Shown here: piece after piece, positions 47,591 through 60,654 of the stretch
Position numbering within the stretch: the first letter of the stretch is position 1
Layout: every line of letters starts with the position of its first letter
Notes under the pieces: model-generated
The model's database searches: none
Told to the model about the DNA's origin: nothing
Seen by the model: only the letters and a program-made list of their open reading frames with translations
DNA from: Sinonovacula constricta
Lineage: Eukaryota; Mollusca; Bivalvia; Cardiida; Solecurtidae
DNA length: 64,000 nucleotides
Assembly: GCA_007844125.1 (NCBI GenBank)
Contig: CM017564.1
Coordinates: forward strand, 17,070,362 to 17,134,361
Direction: 5' to 3'
Made by a program: the position numbers and the translations under genes

Positions 47591-47886
47591 CCTCCAGTTA
47601 CTTCAAACAGGAAAAAGAAACGGGACAGATGACAAACACACTATAGACGCACAGTAAGTCCAAACATCATCTCCTTTCATGTTACCATTGTTGCGTTAAA
47701 CAGTTGAAAGAACAACGGCAGATACTTCGTTGCATAGTGTGTACGTTATACGAGATAAAACCTATTTGATCACATTGTTTATTTCATCTGAAGAAAAAAA
47801 GCACGTCTAAAGACGGATTTCATTCCGTTTATAAACAAAACATGGCTAGATTTTTTTAGTTTTATTGTTACATATATTTATTTATA

Positions 47887-48303
47887 AGCGATACCTCCTA
47901 TAGTATTTACATATCACAACTTACAAGGTTTGCACGAGTTTGTACTAAAGTAGAAGATTTCAATGCTAGAAACCTGTTTATTTCTTCTAAACTGTTACAG
48001 CAAGGCTTTCGTTTTCATAAATTAAGAAAGGCGTTTTCAAAATTCTTTCACCGCAATGATTTTATTGCTTCTAAGTATAATAGCAGTATGAAAACACTTA
48101 TGCAGAAAGGCATAAGCCATCCTGCATTTTATGGAAATGTTTTATACAAGTTAAAGAAGATCAAGGGTCTCAATAACTTTTCTGACCACTTTACAAAACT
48201 TATCAGAAAATGTATTGCAGACGGTTACAACCCGGGAATACTTCGATGTACTGCATTGCTTGCAATTGACCCTTTTACAGTCAAGAACTTGCATTGCTTT
48301 TAA
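47887..48303 (+). pseudogene. Retroelement reverse transcriptase C-terminus fragment
   Basis: One open frame of about 138 codons without an initiating context. It begins SDTSYSIYISQLTRFARVCT, continues NARNLFISSKLLQQGFRFHK and LRKAFSKFFHRN, then GISHPAFYGNVLYKLKK and GYNPGILRCTALLAIDPFTV, and stops at 48303. This string of motifs is the post-catalytic region of a reverse transcriptase class frequent in molluscs and cnidarians, with Penelope-like affinity in my recollection (ISQLxRxARVC). The catalytic half is absent upstream. Class assignment is uncertain; its retroelement nature is fairly sure. Confidence 0.6.
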
Positions 48304-48909
48304 ATTACACGATGACCGGACAGGTCGTTGAGACTATATGAAAACAGTGACTTAAAGCCATAATTGGACAGTCACTGTTGGATTTCTTGTCTCTTCATCT
48401 CTCCAGTCGTGCCCTATATAGGTGGGACAACTTGAGCAGTCTCCATACCCTTTACGTGAGATTGCACAGTAGGTATAACATCGGGATTTTTTTTTAATCT
48501 TTATCATATATAATATGTCAACTGCGGATAAATCCTCGGCGTTTATAATATGTTTTTTAAACGATTAACTCTAAACAATACTACGTTTTATTTTGTTGAT
48601 TTTCTAAAATTCTATTGTTTCTTCCATATTGTTTACATTTCACTTTTGACACTTTTGGCATATGACGTCATGGCATTTATGACGTCGTTATATGGTTCTT
48701 ATAATATATCAGCGCTTGTACTGCTTTATTTTATTTTAAACTACTCTCTCATTTGGAATTTTTTGGTTGCCGAGGCTTTTATCTACTGTAAATACTGTAC
48801 ATATGTTCATTATATCTGTTTTAACTCCCGATGCAGGTGCTTATTGTTAGTTGTGTCACTTTGACGGGATACTTTTATTTACACTGTTTGTTTGATAGAA
48901 AAACCGTCA
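48304..48909. other. Interval with one unrecognised ORF
   Basis: A 104-codon plus-strand ORF at 48550-48864 is Phe/Leu/Tyr-rich, as AT-rich noncoding DNA often gives, and has no recognisable family. Nothing else is supported. Confidence 0.4.
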
Positions 48910-49010
48910 GGAAGTGCGAGGTTGGAGCGCTCCACAAACCAGGTTTAAGCACCCCAGTTGGCCATTTTGCCGACTGACCGTTCCAAGGCGGTAACTGATG
49001 GTTTTTCTTT
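48910..49010 (+). repeat. R1 family fragment
   Basis: Carries GAGCGCTCCACAAACCAGGT, TTAAGCACCCC and TGCCGACTGACCGTTCCAAG, the best preserved core of the family. Confidence 0.65.
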
Positions 49011-49235
49011 TTGTGTGTTATGTCTCGTCTCTGTGTTTTTTGTCACATTTACATTTACCTTGTCTGCCTTGGTCTGCAGGTAGATAAAATTTAAATATCT
49101 GTGAAAATTTTGATAGGACCTTTTCTTATTTACCTACTAAATATGGTATGTGGTTGTTCTTAACGTTCAAATAAAACATTTACCCTGTTAATTTTCTACC
49201 TTATTGAGAGCCAAAAGTTTTTTATAATTCACAAT

Positions 49236-51900
49236 GGCACAGACCAAGACAAGGCTCAAGTACGACTAAGAGAAGTTTTAATTTCAATTACATAGTAATC
49301 TTCAAATGTTTTTGTAAAATTAGGATTTTTTGAATAAGGAATAGTGCGAGACGTTTCATAGGACTTGCGTTGTGAGGTCAGTTCTTCTTTTATATTGACA
49401 AAATATGTACAAACAATAATTGAGTATACGAGTGTGTACTTCGAGAATGTTAAACATAAGCTAGAATCTTTTAAACGTTATGGGCAAGAAATGTAAGGCG
49501 TTTACCTGATACTTGCTTCAGTGGTTTTACCACGATTGACATGGTAGCATATATAACAATTATATGTCGATAATAAAATTTACTCGTGCATTTTGCATGG
49601 TATACACACCTTATTTAATTTTGTGTATCCAGGAGCTTCTTGTAATTATTACAGTTTGGGCGCAATTAACACAATCTATGTGACCGTAATGTAGCTCCAA
49701 ATGTATCATATACAGAACGCCCATTGTTAAACTTTATAAAGACATACTTTTATGTGACAGATGACTCGATTTGTTTTCCCACAGCACCAACACATATGTT
49801 GACATATGTTATTGTGCGTCATTTCTTTACATTGCCATATCAAAGCTCGGCTGACTTTATTTTTTGTGTTTTATCAGTGTTTCTCAAAGCAAGTTATTTG
49901 CCTCAAATATTTGTCATGATAAATTTTATTACTTTATTATAATTGATATACAATTTAAGATACATATGCGGCGATACAGAAAACGGGATTGAAGTACAGA
50001 TTATACCTGTCGTCAGATTCAATCATATGTAAAATTCCTTTCTAGCCAGTAAAAGTACAATAAAAGCCCCATCGATTTGGGGAAGCTTGCATGTTTAATT
50101 GCAGCGCAAATGCTAATTGGATATGTTTTCAGGCAATACAGTTGTTTGTAAAATATCCATACAGTCGACACCAGAATGTTTCTCCTTATGCTATAGTAAA
50201 CATCCTCTAAAGCGAAGCAAACCAAATTTGATGAAAACAGTGAAATAATCAATGTAATTACATAAAGGCAAATGGACACTACAGTTATTTACAGACATGA
50301 GCAAATAGTTTGCATATGGCTAACTAATTTAAGATGTTTGCACAAGCAAACAATACAATTAATACTGTATACATACCTTTCCACATTATATTACAAATCA
50401 GTACGTAAATGTGTGGATCGGGATCAGATGCCTGCGGCTACAATGTCAATACAGAATGCTATGCGCAGTCTGACAAACCGTTTCATTGAAAACATTACTA
50501 AAGGTTTTCTAAAGGCCATTCATTCCTTTGTCCCATGCAAAAATAGTCGTGTTGTATTCAAGTGGATAGTCAGAGCTATTTATCCGTTTGAATTAAATAA
50601 ATCAACGGACTCTTGCCTTAACAGACTTTACATAACAGATCTCCAAATGATTATATTTGTAGCGGACACTTTGCTTTGTAGTATGGAATATTAATTACAG
50701 AATATATTATGACAGTTAACACAATATAAATATATAAATGTTTTTTTCTTATATCATTGACATTCTTTGCAGTAGCATACACCTATACTTACTTCATAAT
50801 AGCATAAAACTATAAATGCAATTCATATTAATAAGAATATTGTACCCCAATCTTTTTAATCACTATATTCCTTATGGCTGACGTCACACATAACTTCAGA
50901 GTTTAATATGATAAAAACGTATTTAAGAAAACAGAGTGCCTGCTAAATATTTGAACATAATGCGATCAATAAGCACATGTTTTGTGTTGCATAGCTCGCA
51001 TTATCCTTTTGTCAACTTGTTTAAGATGGTGTTATTTATCGCACAAACTCAATATGCACAATTTAATTTTAAAACATAAATGTATTGAATGTTGATCATA
51101 TAAATACACTTTTATATAGCGGTATGGTAAGTGAGGTACAACCCCTGATTTTAGGATAAACTCTTGTGAGGAATTATTGTCTGTGCATACGCAGCTTCAA
51201 TTAACGATATACCTAGATAATGAGAACGTGATTTAAACCAATGCACGCAAATAGGAGAAATTGATTCATTCATGCCGACATAAGCATTTTAAATCATTGT
51301 ATTGTAGATTATATGAAAAATACATCCCAAGGAACCAAGAATACTTCAGCATATACTAATATTTGAAAATTCAGCAAACATACTATGTTTTATCTTTACC
51401 TGACAAAAAAACAGTCAGTCTGCTTAAAACTGGTTTACAGATCTAATTCAAAATTTTATATAACAAAACCATAACATAGTTCCCGTCCTTACAATAGACA
51501 GTCATTTCTGACAAAACAATGAAGCATTACAAATTTCTCCTCCGATAGGTTTATTACAATCAATTTAACGATTCTCGGTCGCAAAATACCAGGAAAACTA
51601 TTAATTAAGCGTTCTGGGCTATCTTGAATGGGTGTGGTTATGTCATGATATTATAATTAGAAGACTTGGGTGCGAGTGTCCTCAGAAATTGAATCTAGCA
51701 ATATTCGTTACGCACTTTGTCTCATTTATTCTTTTTACATTATTTAGTGCTTGACAAACAGAAACAGTATAATAAAATGTCAAAAACTACGCTTAAGAAA
51801 AGGTAAGTGATTTAAGTGAGCTAAATAAAAAAGTAAGTTTTTCAAAAGATAATGATGGATATAACATATCTGTAGAAAAAAAAACAAACTTAAATACAGT
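49236..51900 (+). repeat. Segmental duplication copy D
   Basis: Closest to copy B across blocks at 49.24-49.42, 49.6-49.87, 49.93-50.13, 50.37-50.70, 50.85-50.94 and 50.95-51.8 kb. It lacks the TIR element and the extra 370 bp of B. A 140-codon ORF here (50272-50694) is not open in B or C, so it is probably chance. Confidence 0.75.
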
Positions 51901-52690
51901 AACCAATTCTAATGTTGCATAGTCGATACAAATAGTTTAGAACAGGGGTGCTTTCACCGTGTGTGCAACCTTCCGTTTACTTATGAAAATTGGACGGCAT
52001 AAAAAACGCAACTTGTACGTTAAAAAAGAATGGACCTTCTACGAATGATTTCCCTTAGCAATGGTTTTTGTGATAACAACAGTTAGATTGGGGTAGAGAA
52101 TTCGATTTGTTTGCATAAATGGTAGCTTGACCGAGAAGTGACGTTTGAAATAAAATGTATTTATAAAAAAAGAAAACTCACAATTACTCTAAAGGAACAG
52201 ACGAGGGACATGACGCGTCTACATTGGTAGGTAACGATTAAATTAATAATCAAATTTGGTTAGGAATTGACATGTTTTTGTAGTTGTGAAGATTACAGTC
52301 AAGATAGGGAAAGAGACGCTAGTCACTTAAGTGGTTCCTTTACTAGACTAGTTCAATGAAGAAAAAGCAAAGAAAGCTGTAATGTTAAAAGTTAATACAA
52401 CCAAGAACAAATCAAATCTTCATAAGTTTAATTAAACAACTGTTTTCAATGTTTTCTATTCTCAGATATGTAACATTTGCGACTTTCTTAATATTGTCCT
52501 AAAAATATCAACTGTGTTTATTTTCTGTGTGTTAACGATGTTTCCCAAGAACAATGCTTTACGTTACAAACTGGCCATTGACATGCATTAAAACACACGT
52601 TTATATAATATTAAGTGTCCGTGGCACTGGGTGAGATTCGACATCACTGACAAAATATTATACAAACAATTGACAGTAAAATAGACCGAT
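51901..52690. other. Interval without recognised gene
   Basis: AT-rich. No exon, ORF family or repeat is recognised. Confidence 0.45.
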
Positions 52691-52699
52691 AGAAAAACT

Positions 52700-55600
52700 C
52701 TGACCTCTTGGGACTATGACAAAATTCCTTACTAAAAAAAGAGAATTATCAATGCCATAATTGTGGTAATTGTCTGTAAATGAAACATACCATACTTATT
52801 AAACGTTCATCTGTACATTTAATAGATCGCTATATACACCGCTTCTGATTATGATATATATATTTAATCATGTATACAACATAATTTTTACCGCCACTAA
52901 CAGCAGTTTCATATAAGCAGGCATAAAGGGAAATTTTAATCAGGACTTTACTTAAAATGGTAGAATAATTTTTGCCAACAGATGTCATTGTATATTTTCA
53001 GGGAGAATTTCAAAGCATTTGTCTGAATTTAACTTTATTGTGTTTAGTTTAATGCCGTGCAGATAAGCTTTTTGAACATACCTCAGAAAATGACTGTGTA
53101 TTTTGTCATCTCACTTAGTGTTGTTTGCGTTTTGTACAAGCCTCTGGTCTCTTATCTAGATACACTGGTTTGGGCAGTCTATTTATAGAACTCAGTAGTT
53201 CTTTATGGAGAGGTTTTATAATTCTAGTCATTATAGACTGAGAATCATGTTTTGTTGGTTGTAAGACTGGCCCAATAATCATTATAAGGGGAATAGATGT
53301 GCATTAGATGGCAATGGACTGTATCCATTTTAGGAGATGGCAAGACGGTGTCATTATATAAGCATTGAGCGTAGACAAGAGGTTTTCAGGCAGTGTGCAT
53401 CAGATTACAGTGAAGCTTTACTTAAGCTACCTGCCCCTAGATTGTTTATAGAAATAGTTTTTCTTAATAGGCTTTGTTCCTGTGAAATAATAAGAGTATG
53501 CGTCAAGAGTCTTAGGAGGGCTGTGCTAGAAGTTTGTATTAACTAACGCTATTTGCCCTTGTCAGGCTTTGTGCCAGGTAAAACGCTAAGTGCTAATGTT
53601 TGTATAGTTAGGATGTGTGTTTATGAAAATCTTCAATAAGTTTTGTAAAATTTTAAAATTGACCATGCGAGGTTTTGTAGCATTTCGGCAGTGTATAATC
53701 TGACTGTGAGAAAGGTTGTCCCACATGTTCACTATGTGGTGTGTAGACGATGAAGCTTGCATATAGCTTTGGCTGTGTTCCCTAGAGACTAGTATTCAAT
53801 ATTTTAATATGTGCAAGCTGACAAGGAGATAAACGTTATGGACAGTGTATGAAACATTGATTTTGGAGAAGTTTACTTTAAAAAATATGTATTTAAAAAG
53901 CGTGCAATCTTTATTGTAAATTTTTGCCATTTACTATGTATATTCTTTCTTAAGTGTCCCATAATATCAATCTAGCTTCATTTCTGCATTTTCGTTTTGT
54001 TTGTATATTTGTTTATCTTCTACTAAACTTCATGTAAATAAATTCTGAAAGTATTTACAATCTTCTCAGCCAGTTTTTCTTTTAAATATAATAATTCTAG
54101 ATAAGGTTGCGAACATATACCGAATTTATGCAATGCTCAAGAGTGCTAGAGCAACGTTATTTTACTTGCATTATATTTACTGTACAATTTAAGACATATA
54201 ACTGGAACTACAATAAATGGAATTGACATTCAACTTAATTCGGTTTAATGTAATAATCCAATACAGGTAGAAATATATATAATGAGACAGTTTACATGTT
54301 TTATCGCAGCACAAGTGCTTATTGCACGATAACATTTTAGACACTAAATTGTTTGTAAAAGGTACATGTGGATCTTTTGAATTAGATATCCGAATGTTTG
54401 TATTTATACTACAGTAAATTATCACGCCATTAAGGCAAAATAAATAATATAAAAAATAAACAAAGCCTATAGGATGTAAACAATAAACTTATTAAGTTTA
54501 CAGCACAAAAGGAAATGGAAACTACAGACTTGTTACTCAAAAGGCATGAAGGAATTATGTGCAGATAACTAACTCGTAGAACAGACAAAGGAGCAACGAG
54601 GATGGCCGCTATTTTGCACCATCAGTTATTTGCCGATACAGAAAAGAGTAAAGCATTATTATAATATAATTACATATACCATTAATATAATACGTACTTT
54701 TACGTTGTCCTTTGTTTTCTTCGCACTACCATTAATCATTTAAAAACAAGGTGGACATAACACACGCAAATATACATGACATATATAAGCTTATGACAAA
54801 CGCAATGTTAGTGTTGGTGAGTTTCTAAATTTACAATGACATGGTTGTAATTTAATGTCATAAAAGATAGAACTAATGATTACTTCGAACTATTAATTGA
54901 TCAAACACTATGTAGTTAAACCTGTACTTAGAAAGTCGGTTTCCGACACAAACTAAGCGATATGAATATAAAATATACGAAGAAAAAGACTATATTAACT
55001 ATACCGACGTGTAATACAATAGCCCTACATCGCATGGGTTCGAATTCCATTTGATGTTCAATCTTGAACAGGTTTTCAACTTAACATCTAATGCACCGGA
55101 ACTATCCAGACATAAGTCTTTTTTCTTTATTCACATATCTTTATCTGCACGTAACCAATATGAACATACCTGTGTCACTGCGATGCAGCAAATAAAATGA
55201 ACAACAACAAACAACAAGTCGATTTGTCTTTGGCGAATATGGGGTTTTACTTTATATCAACTAAATAAACATTAAGAAACATACCGTACATATGGTTTTA
55301 TTCAATTGGTTCTTAAATAAACATAACATCTCATTATGGATACCAATGCCATCTCTAGATTTCACCACTCGATCCATTGTTATTTAAAGAGATAATGAAG
55401 AAAACAACGGTAAAAAGCTTACCTGTTTAAATTGTCCTTAAACAAACTTTACCGTTCAATCCACGCAGTACAACGGCCAATCAGACATTACTACACAATT
55501 TCGTTATTGTCAAAATGTGACTTCAATCTTACATGATTATTAAGGTACTTTTCGTCTTAGTGTCCTATCGATGAATGTCGGCCGATTTCACCTCAGTTCC

Positions 55601-56200
55601 TAAGTAAACATAATGTGCAAACCCATAAAATTAAACAAAATAATCGATAACTTTCTTTATGAATAATTTAGTTGAAGCTGCACTGTTGTTTATTGGATCG
55701 ATGTAGTTGGTCAATCGATTGCACACCGCAACGTTTTTTTTAAATTATTTTTCCAACTTGAAAACACAGCAGCCGTTCGAGCAGAACATTTTAATGTACA
55801 AGTAAAGTGATCGAGGGTTGACAAGATTACCAAATAGTTTTGTTGGCATAGATCGCATTATCATTGTGTAAGTTTATCTTTTAAAAGGTATCATGCTTTG
55901 CACCAACCAAAATATGTACGTTAAATGAAGAACATAAAAGTGTTGCATATTGAACGTGTACATGCACTGGTGCCGTTTTAAATTGTATAAAGTATGATAA
56001 GCGAGGTATTACACATGACATAAGGATCACCCTAAAGATGAATAATTGTCGATGTATACGTTTGCGCAGCTGATGTAAATGTAGATGTTGATGTAAATAG
56101 TTATTAACTTTTTTAAATTCGCACAGAGTTAACGATTCTAGCGTTGCCATTTTGTAATTCCTTGTGGATGATACAAAACAAGGACAAGGTCCTTAGAGTA
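52700..56200 (+). repeat. Segmental duplication copy E (most diverged)
   Basis: Blocks at 52.79-52.90, 54.15-54.43, 55.32-55.57 and 55.83-56.08 kb match copies B and C (CATCTCATTATGG; ACCTGTTTAAATTGTCCTTA; GTATACGTTTGCGCAGCT). About 1.1 kb at 53.0-54.1 kb has no match elsewhere in the window. Confidence 0.6.
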
Positions 56201-56676
56201 TTACAGTATATGTTATTTTATAAAAGTGATCAAACAATGATATTTACATGTCAGTTTAAAGTTAACTTGACAAACGTCTTTAGTCGGCTTAACAATTATA
56301 CATAATTTTTCCGAATATTTTGGCGATTGTGAGGCACTTTTGCCGAAAAATAAAAAAAATAAAAACTCTTCTTCGGTACGTTTTGTCAATTAAAAAAACG
56401 ATTTTCGGGCTCTACATACTACATAAAACAGTGTTATTAGTCTTACTGAGCTTTCTTGAATGGTTGTGGTTTTATTGTGTAAATTTTAATACTTAGCCTT
56501 AGTTATTCTACAAAATAAAACATGTTATATGTATTTAATATTTTTAAAAGCCACAGGCTGAACGTGTATGCTATTGTAAAATCTACATGACAGATAATCT
56601 GTCATGTTTGGCAAATGTAAATGGTATTGTAAGTCACAATAGGTGAGTAAATGCTCTTCAAGTAAGCAGCACGGGC

Positions 56677-57372
56677 ATGGATCCACGTCGTTTTGCCACA
56701 AACTTAACTGAAATATTTTCTGATGTTGATAGAACTTTTTTTTCAGAACAGTTTTCTTTAACTTTCAGCGTCACTGAATCTAGAAAAAGTCCAGTATTTG
56801 CATTTAAAAGAAGCAATGTCTATGTCAAATTTCTCTGTGGATGTGAAAAATGTCGAGAATAGCCTGTCTCCCGTCATCGCACTTCTCATGTACCATTTGA
56901 TACGGCCTTAGGACTGAATGATCGTTCACAGGATGCCGATGTTAGTGCCTTGTGAATCGCAGGATTGGTGCTAGGTGTGCTGTCAAGTAGAAACAGAATA
57001 GTTGATGGCCTTTGTCTCTGTCATTTTGACTCCACCGTACCCTCCAGCGTCAAATTTCACCCTGAAAATCTTCTAAAGATATATTCATATCCTCACTGTA
57101 AATTGTGTATATCTAATAAGAATGTCCATCATTCAGTTCCTGATTATTAATGGCATAAGCATCTGTGCACTAAAAAGATCATGGTTGCTCATGACCCAGC
57201 TACTAATGTCCACAGCAAGATGGTCAACGAAAACCTTGAACAAATATACACGTCAGTCTCAGTCTGTTTACTGACTCTATTGCGCTGTCACAAACACTTA
57301 CTGTTAGAGATGACTCTTTATTTTACCATTATCGAATTATTTTCAATCTGCGACTGTATTTATACCACGTAA
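56677..57372 (+). pseudogene. Unrecognised decayed ORF (three in-frame stops in about 230 codons)
   Basis: One frame runs from ATG at 56677 (MDPRRFATNLTEIF) to about 57372, broken by TAG (56860-56862), TGA near 56945 and TAA (57148-57150). Fragments such as VKFLCGCEKCRE and LLKIYSYPHCKLCISNKN are Cys-rich in C-x2-C arrangement, suggesting a former zinc-binding protein. I do not recognise the family. It lies just before a minus-strand hAT relic and could be transposon cargo or an old retrocopy. Confidence 0.35.
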
Positions 57373-57510
57373 AAAACAGTTAAACAGATATTAAATGTGC
57401 TTTTTATCATAATGATATTTGTTATACCTTTGCTGCGTCTGTCAAACAAAGGTAAACTAGCTAACTATACAAATTATAAGGCTATAAGGGTTCCTAAGCG
57501 CTATATTTAT

Positions 57511-59155
57511 TTAATTGGCTATAACACAAAAACAATAGTATGGAGTAATTCGGGCATAAAAGTTGACATTTTTATAGGCCTTTATTTGCCCTATCAATTC
57601 ATTTCCACCAATATTTTGTATCTGAAATTGAGCAGCAATGTCCACGTCTTTCTGGTAAATTGTATCAAACACCGCATCGTCTTGTCGTTCTGCACGTAGA
57701 ATGCTCACCACAACGTCGGCTTCATGCAGAGTCTTAAAGAAATCCATACTCACCTGGGAGGAAAAAGAATACGGATAAACGTAATTACGATTTATGTTAT
57801 GCTCACTGGCCTGCGTTTGGGAACTAGTAAATCAGATATTGCATTAAGGTGAAGCAAGAATCTACAGAAGCCATCTTCTTTTATTGCAAACAATGTGTTT
57901 TGGCTATTAAAGACCGTATTTTTTATAAATTCATCTTTAAGTTGCCATATCAATTATAATTATGTATACTAGTACTACGTAATTATAATATAATAAGTGA
58001 TTGTATAGGACTGGTTTTAACACTCCAGGAAAGACAGAGATAACATTTGGCTTTCAATACTGTACACGCAGTATATTTTTTCTATCTACATGAACATGTT
58101 TAAGTACGAAAATATAATGAACATATTGATATACTTCTTGCAGCAATCCAGTCATTCCAACAAGAAAATTGAGGACGTGTTTGCAGGTAGCAAAAGTAAC
58201 TCTGAAATTGATTCGCAATAAAGCACACATGCAAGCACGCGCTCCCCTGCCACTAGAGTTTTCAGTTGAACGACAACTGGAAATGCCCATTCGAAGGTTG
58301 TCAATGCATCTGCGTGGATCATTTATCAAAAAAAAAAAATAAGGGGTCTTTAGCTTCGGTCGACCTTCTAATTCAGCACGTTTGAAGGATCTTCGGACAA
58401 CTCTGTGACAAAACGTCGCCAAATGCTTTCCCCAGAAGGCAAATGCAAATCCGATGTCTTGCAAGGCTTTGATCATAGTCCTAACACATTGCTGCTCGCA
58501 TGTGTGAATGTTTACAGTGCACTTAGCTAGCAAGGTGTACGCGCTCACGCACTAACGCTTGAACGCCACTGTACTTTCTGGCCCTATTATCTGCCCCGTA
58601 ATAACAACTACAACGTAGCTTCAAAATGTCAAGTCCACATATTTGCAACTGGTCGAAGATTTTATTGACCAGGTGTACACCTTTAATAGAGCTGTTAGTA
58701 ACAAAACCGATAAACTTTTCGAAAAGATGATACTGCTCACAATTGTGATCTTTGTTGAACAGTCAGTGGCTTTGTCAGCCATCATGGCAAAAGATTCGGA
58801 ACCTCTGCATTCAGAACTTATCTGCTGCCATATTTGATCAGCACAGAGGCTTTTCAGCTCATAGTGTATCTCAGGGGACGTGTATCTGGCGTTTCTGTTC
58901 CGTTCTGAAGGTGGTTTGCCGGTAGAGAATCAATTTGTGCTCGTAGCTGCCCAGAAATTACTTCGTTTCGGAATGACCTCTAAACGGTATGTTTTGTTTT
59001 GCTGCAGTATCCCCATCGCTGTAGAGTACAACGTGCATACAATATATTCTATTCTGTTTTTCAGTTTGCAATGCCCACACAATTGCCTGCCTTGGAGATG
59101 CTATTGTTGTGATCTTTATCTGCGCCATCTGAGTCTTTAACAAATCCATGCTAAC
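57511..59155 (-). pseudogene. hAT-superfamily transposase (DUF4371-like), broken
   Basis: Reading down the minus strand: AKQNIPFRGHSETK (conserved N-terminal RGH motif, about 58960), PEIHYELKSLCADQIW and ESFAMMADKATDCSTK (catalytic-domain entry, about 58740-58870), VHLVNKIFDQLQICGLDI (about 58640), YSGVQALVRERVH (about 58550), then NIHTCEQQCVRTMIKALQD, ATCKHVLNFLVGMTGLLQE, and, after an apparent intron ending TTTTTCCTCCCAG at 57754, a further exon SMDFFKTLHEADVVVSIL and FDTIYQKDVDIAAQF. At least four frame changes or stops break it, and the C-terminal dimerisation domain is missing. The hAT transposases cut and paste DNA. Related ZMYM/KIAA1586-like host genes share this domain, but decay argues for a dead copy. 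Confidence 0.75.
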
Positions 59156-59159
59156 CTGG

Positions 59160-60040
59160 AAGGAAACAAAATACGGATAAACGTAAGTACGACTGTTATG
59201 CTACAACAATGTTTTTCCAGTCATTAAATGGCGATTAAACCGAGCAGACCAGCCAATGATGCAATTTCAACCTGTTAAAACACCGTAACTTCAAACCAAT
59301 GAATCTAAAACAAGGGAGGGAGACATGTATATTATGCGCTTGAAATTATTTGAAGTAAAATTAAATAATGAAAACAATGCGCACTTTCAAAGATTTACAA
59401 TCTTAGAATTATTGCACAATTGTTTTGTGTGTTGCGCTTTCTTTTTCTTGAAGTATATTTTAGAAAAAAAGAGTAACGACGTAACGCTGGATACATTGTA
59501 TATTTGTTTAAAGTAATCAGTTTAACCTCAATAGTTGTGATATGTCTGAGAAAGTTAATTACATTAAATAATACGATTGTTTCTACTATAATTTCTAATA
59601 TACACCAGATTACACAAAAATAAAACGCCAGGCTCACCTTGACGGTAACTTATATTTATGGGGTTCAATCCAAAGAATTGTCATCCAGGTCAACTAGCCT
59701 ACCGGACACTGGGAACATATCACGATAAGGAGGGCCATATGAAACCGCTGACAATTTGAACGACTAATTGCTGGCTTAAAACTACCGCAAATAGCCGATA
59801 TGAACATTTCATATGCATATCGATGTGATTGAACGAGAAAGTGCTGTGTCATTATGTAAAGGAGCAAATGTAATCAGTCTACCTGGTACTCTGTTACAAA
59901 AGGCATTACAACACTGAGAATTGAACATACATAAACGCAAAGAATATAATCATGTTCCCTATCAGGCAATGCAACACATAAAAACACATGTAATTCGACC
60001 ACAAGTCTTGAGCCCCCGCTCTTACACCATCAACCCCACC
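59160..60040. other. Interval without recognised gene
   Basis: AT-rich with short ORFs only. It ends at the CA microsatellite. Confidence 0.45.
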
Positions 60041-60046
60041 GCGCCT

Positions 60047-60060
60047 ACACACACACACAC

Positions 60061-60114
<54 letters not shown>

Positions 60115-60126
60115 ACACACACACAC
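60047..60126. repeat. (CA)n microsatellite
   Basis: About 80 bp of CA repeats. The His/Thr and Cys/Val ORFs over it are artefacts. Confidence 0.95.
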
Positions 60127-60237
60127 CTTGAGGTTTTATTGTATTTTTACGACTTTAAAATGTCATTTTCTTCTTAAACATATTGGCCCCGGCGTACAGT
60201 GCCTAATAGTAGCTACGCCACTGGAAATTATATGTGA

Positions 60238-60330
60238 TGCTCATGATGGTGATGTTGATCGCGATGATGACGAAGATGACGACAGAGACAATGACAATGA
60301 TGATATAATGATGTTGATGTTGATGCAGCT
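60238..60330. repeat. GAT-rich microsatellite
   Basis: An interrupted GAT/GAC tract following the CA repeat. No gene lies between it and the Polinton relic at 60.65 kb. Confidence 0.75.
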
Positions 60331-60654
60331 GCAGATAGTGATTGATTAAACCTGCCTAGTGGACGTGTTGTCTAATGAAGGAAACATTAGAATCATGCAG
60401 CGTCCATGCTTAAAAACCCATGATAATACTAAAACACTTCAGTATGTCACATTCTTTCGAAACAGTCATCAAGGGTTAATAAATGTAGCACTAATATAAC
60501 TTTTCGCATAAACTTGTTGACAGTTCAATCTGGGTTGGTTGGTCTAAATATGTTTTGTTCTTCAGGCGACGTGAATTGTAATAACGCAAAAGTTAAGTGT
60601 TCTTTCCTACGCAAAGAAATCAATCAATAAAAAATAAACACACATTGATGAAAA

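Noticed and set aside
48550..48864. 104-codon Phe/Tyr-rich ORF as a membrane protein
   Set aside because: AT-rich noncoding DNA readily gives such frames; no homology or conserved copy.
50272..50694. 140-codon ORF in copy D
   Set aside because: The frame is not open in the homologous parts of copies B and C, so there is no sign of protein-level conservation.
53337..53546. ORF starting MARRCHYISIERRQEVF as a possible small gene
   Set aside because: No recognisable domain, no partner exons, no conserved counterpart in the other duplicated segments; it is within the length expected by chance.
55030..55060. B-box-like GGTTCGAATTCC as a tRNA or SINE
   Set aside because: No A box at the right distance and no second copy in the window.
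59906..60349. Plus-strand 142-codon ORF with His/Thr repeats and acidic tail, and a Cys/Val ORF opposite
   Set aside because: Composed of the CA and GAT microsatellites joined by short sequence.
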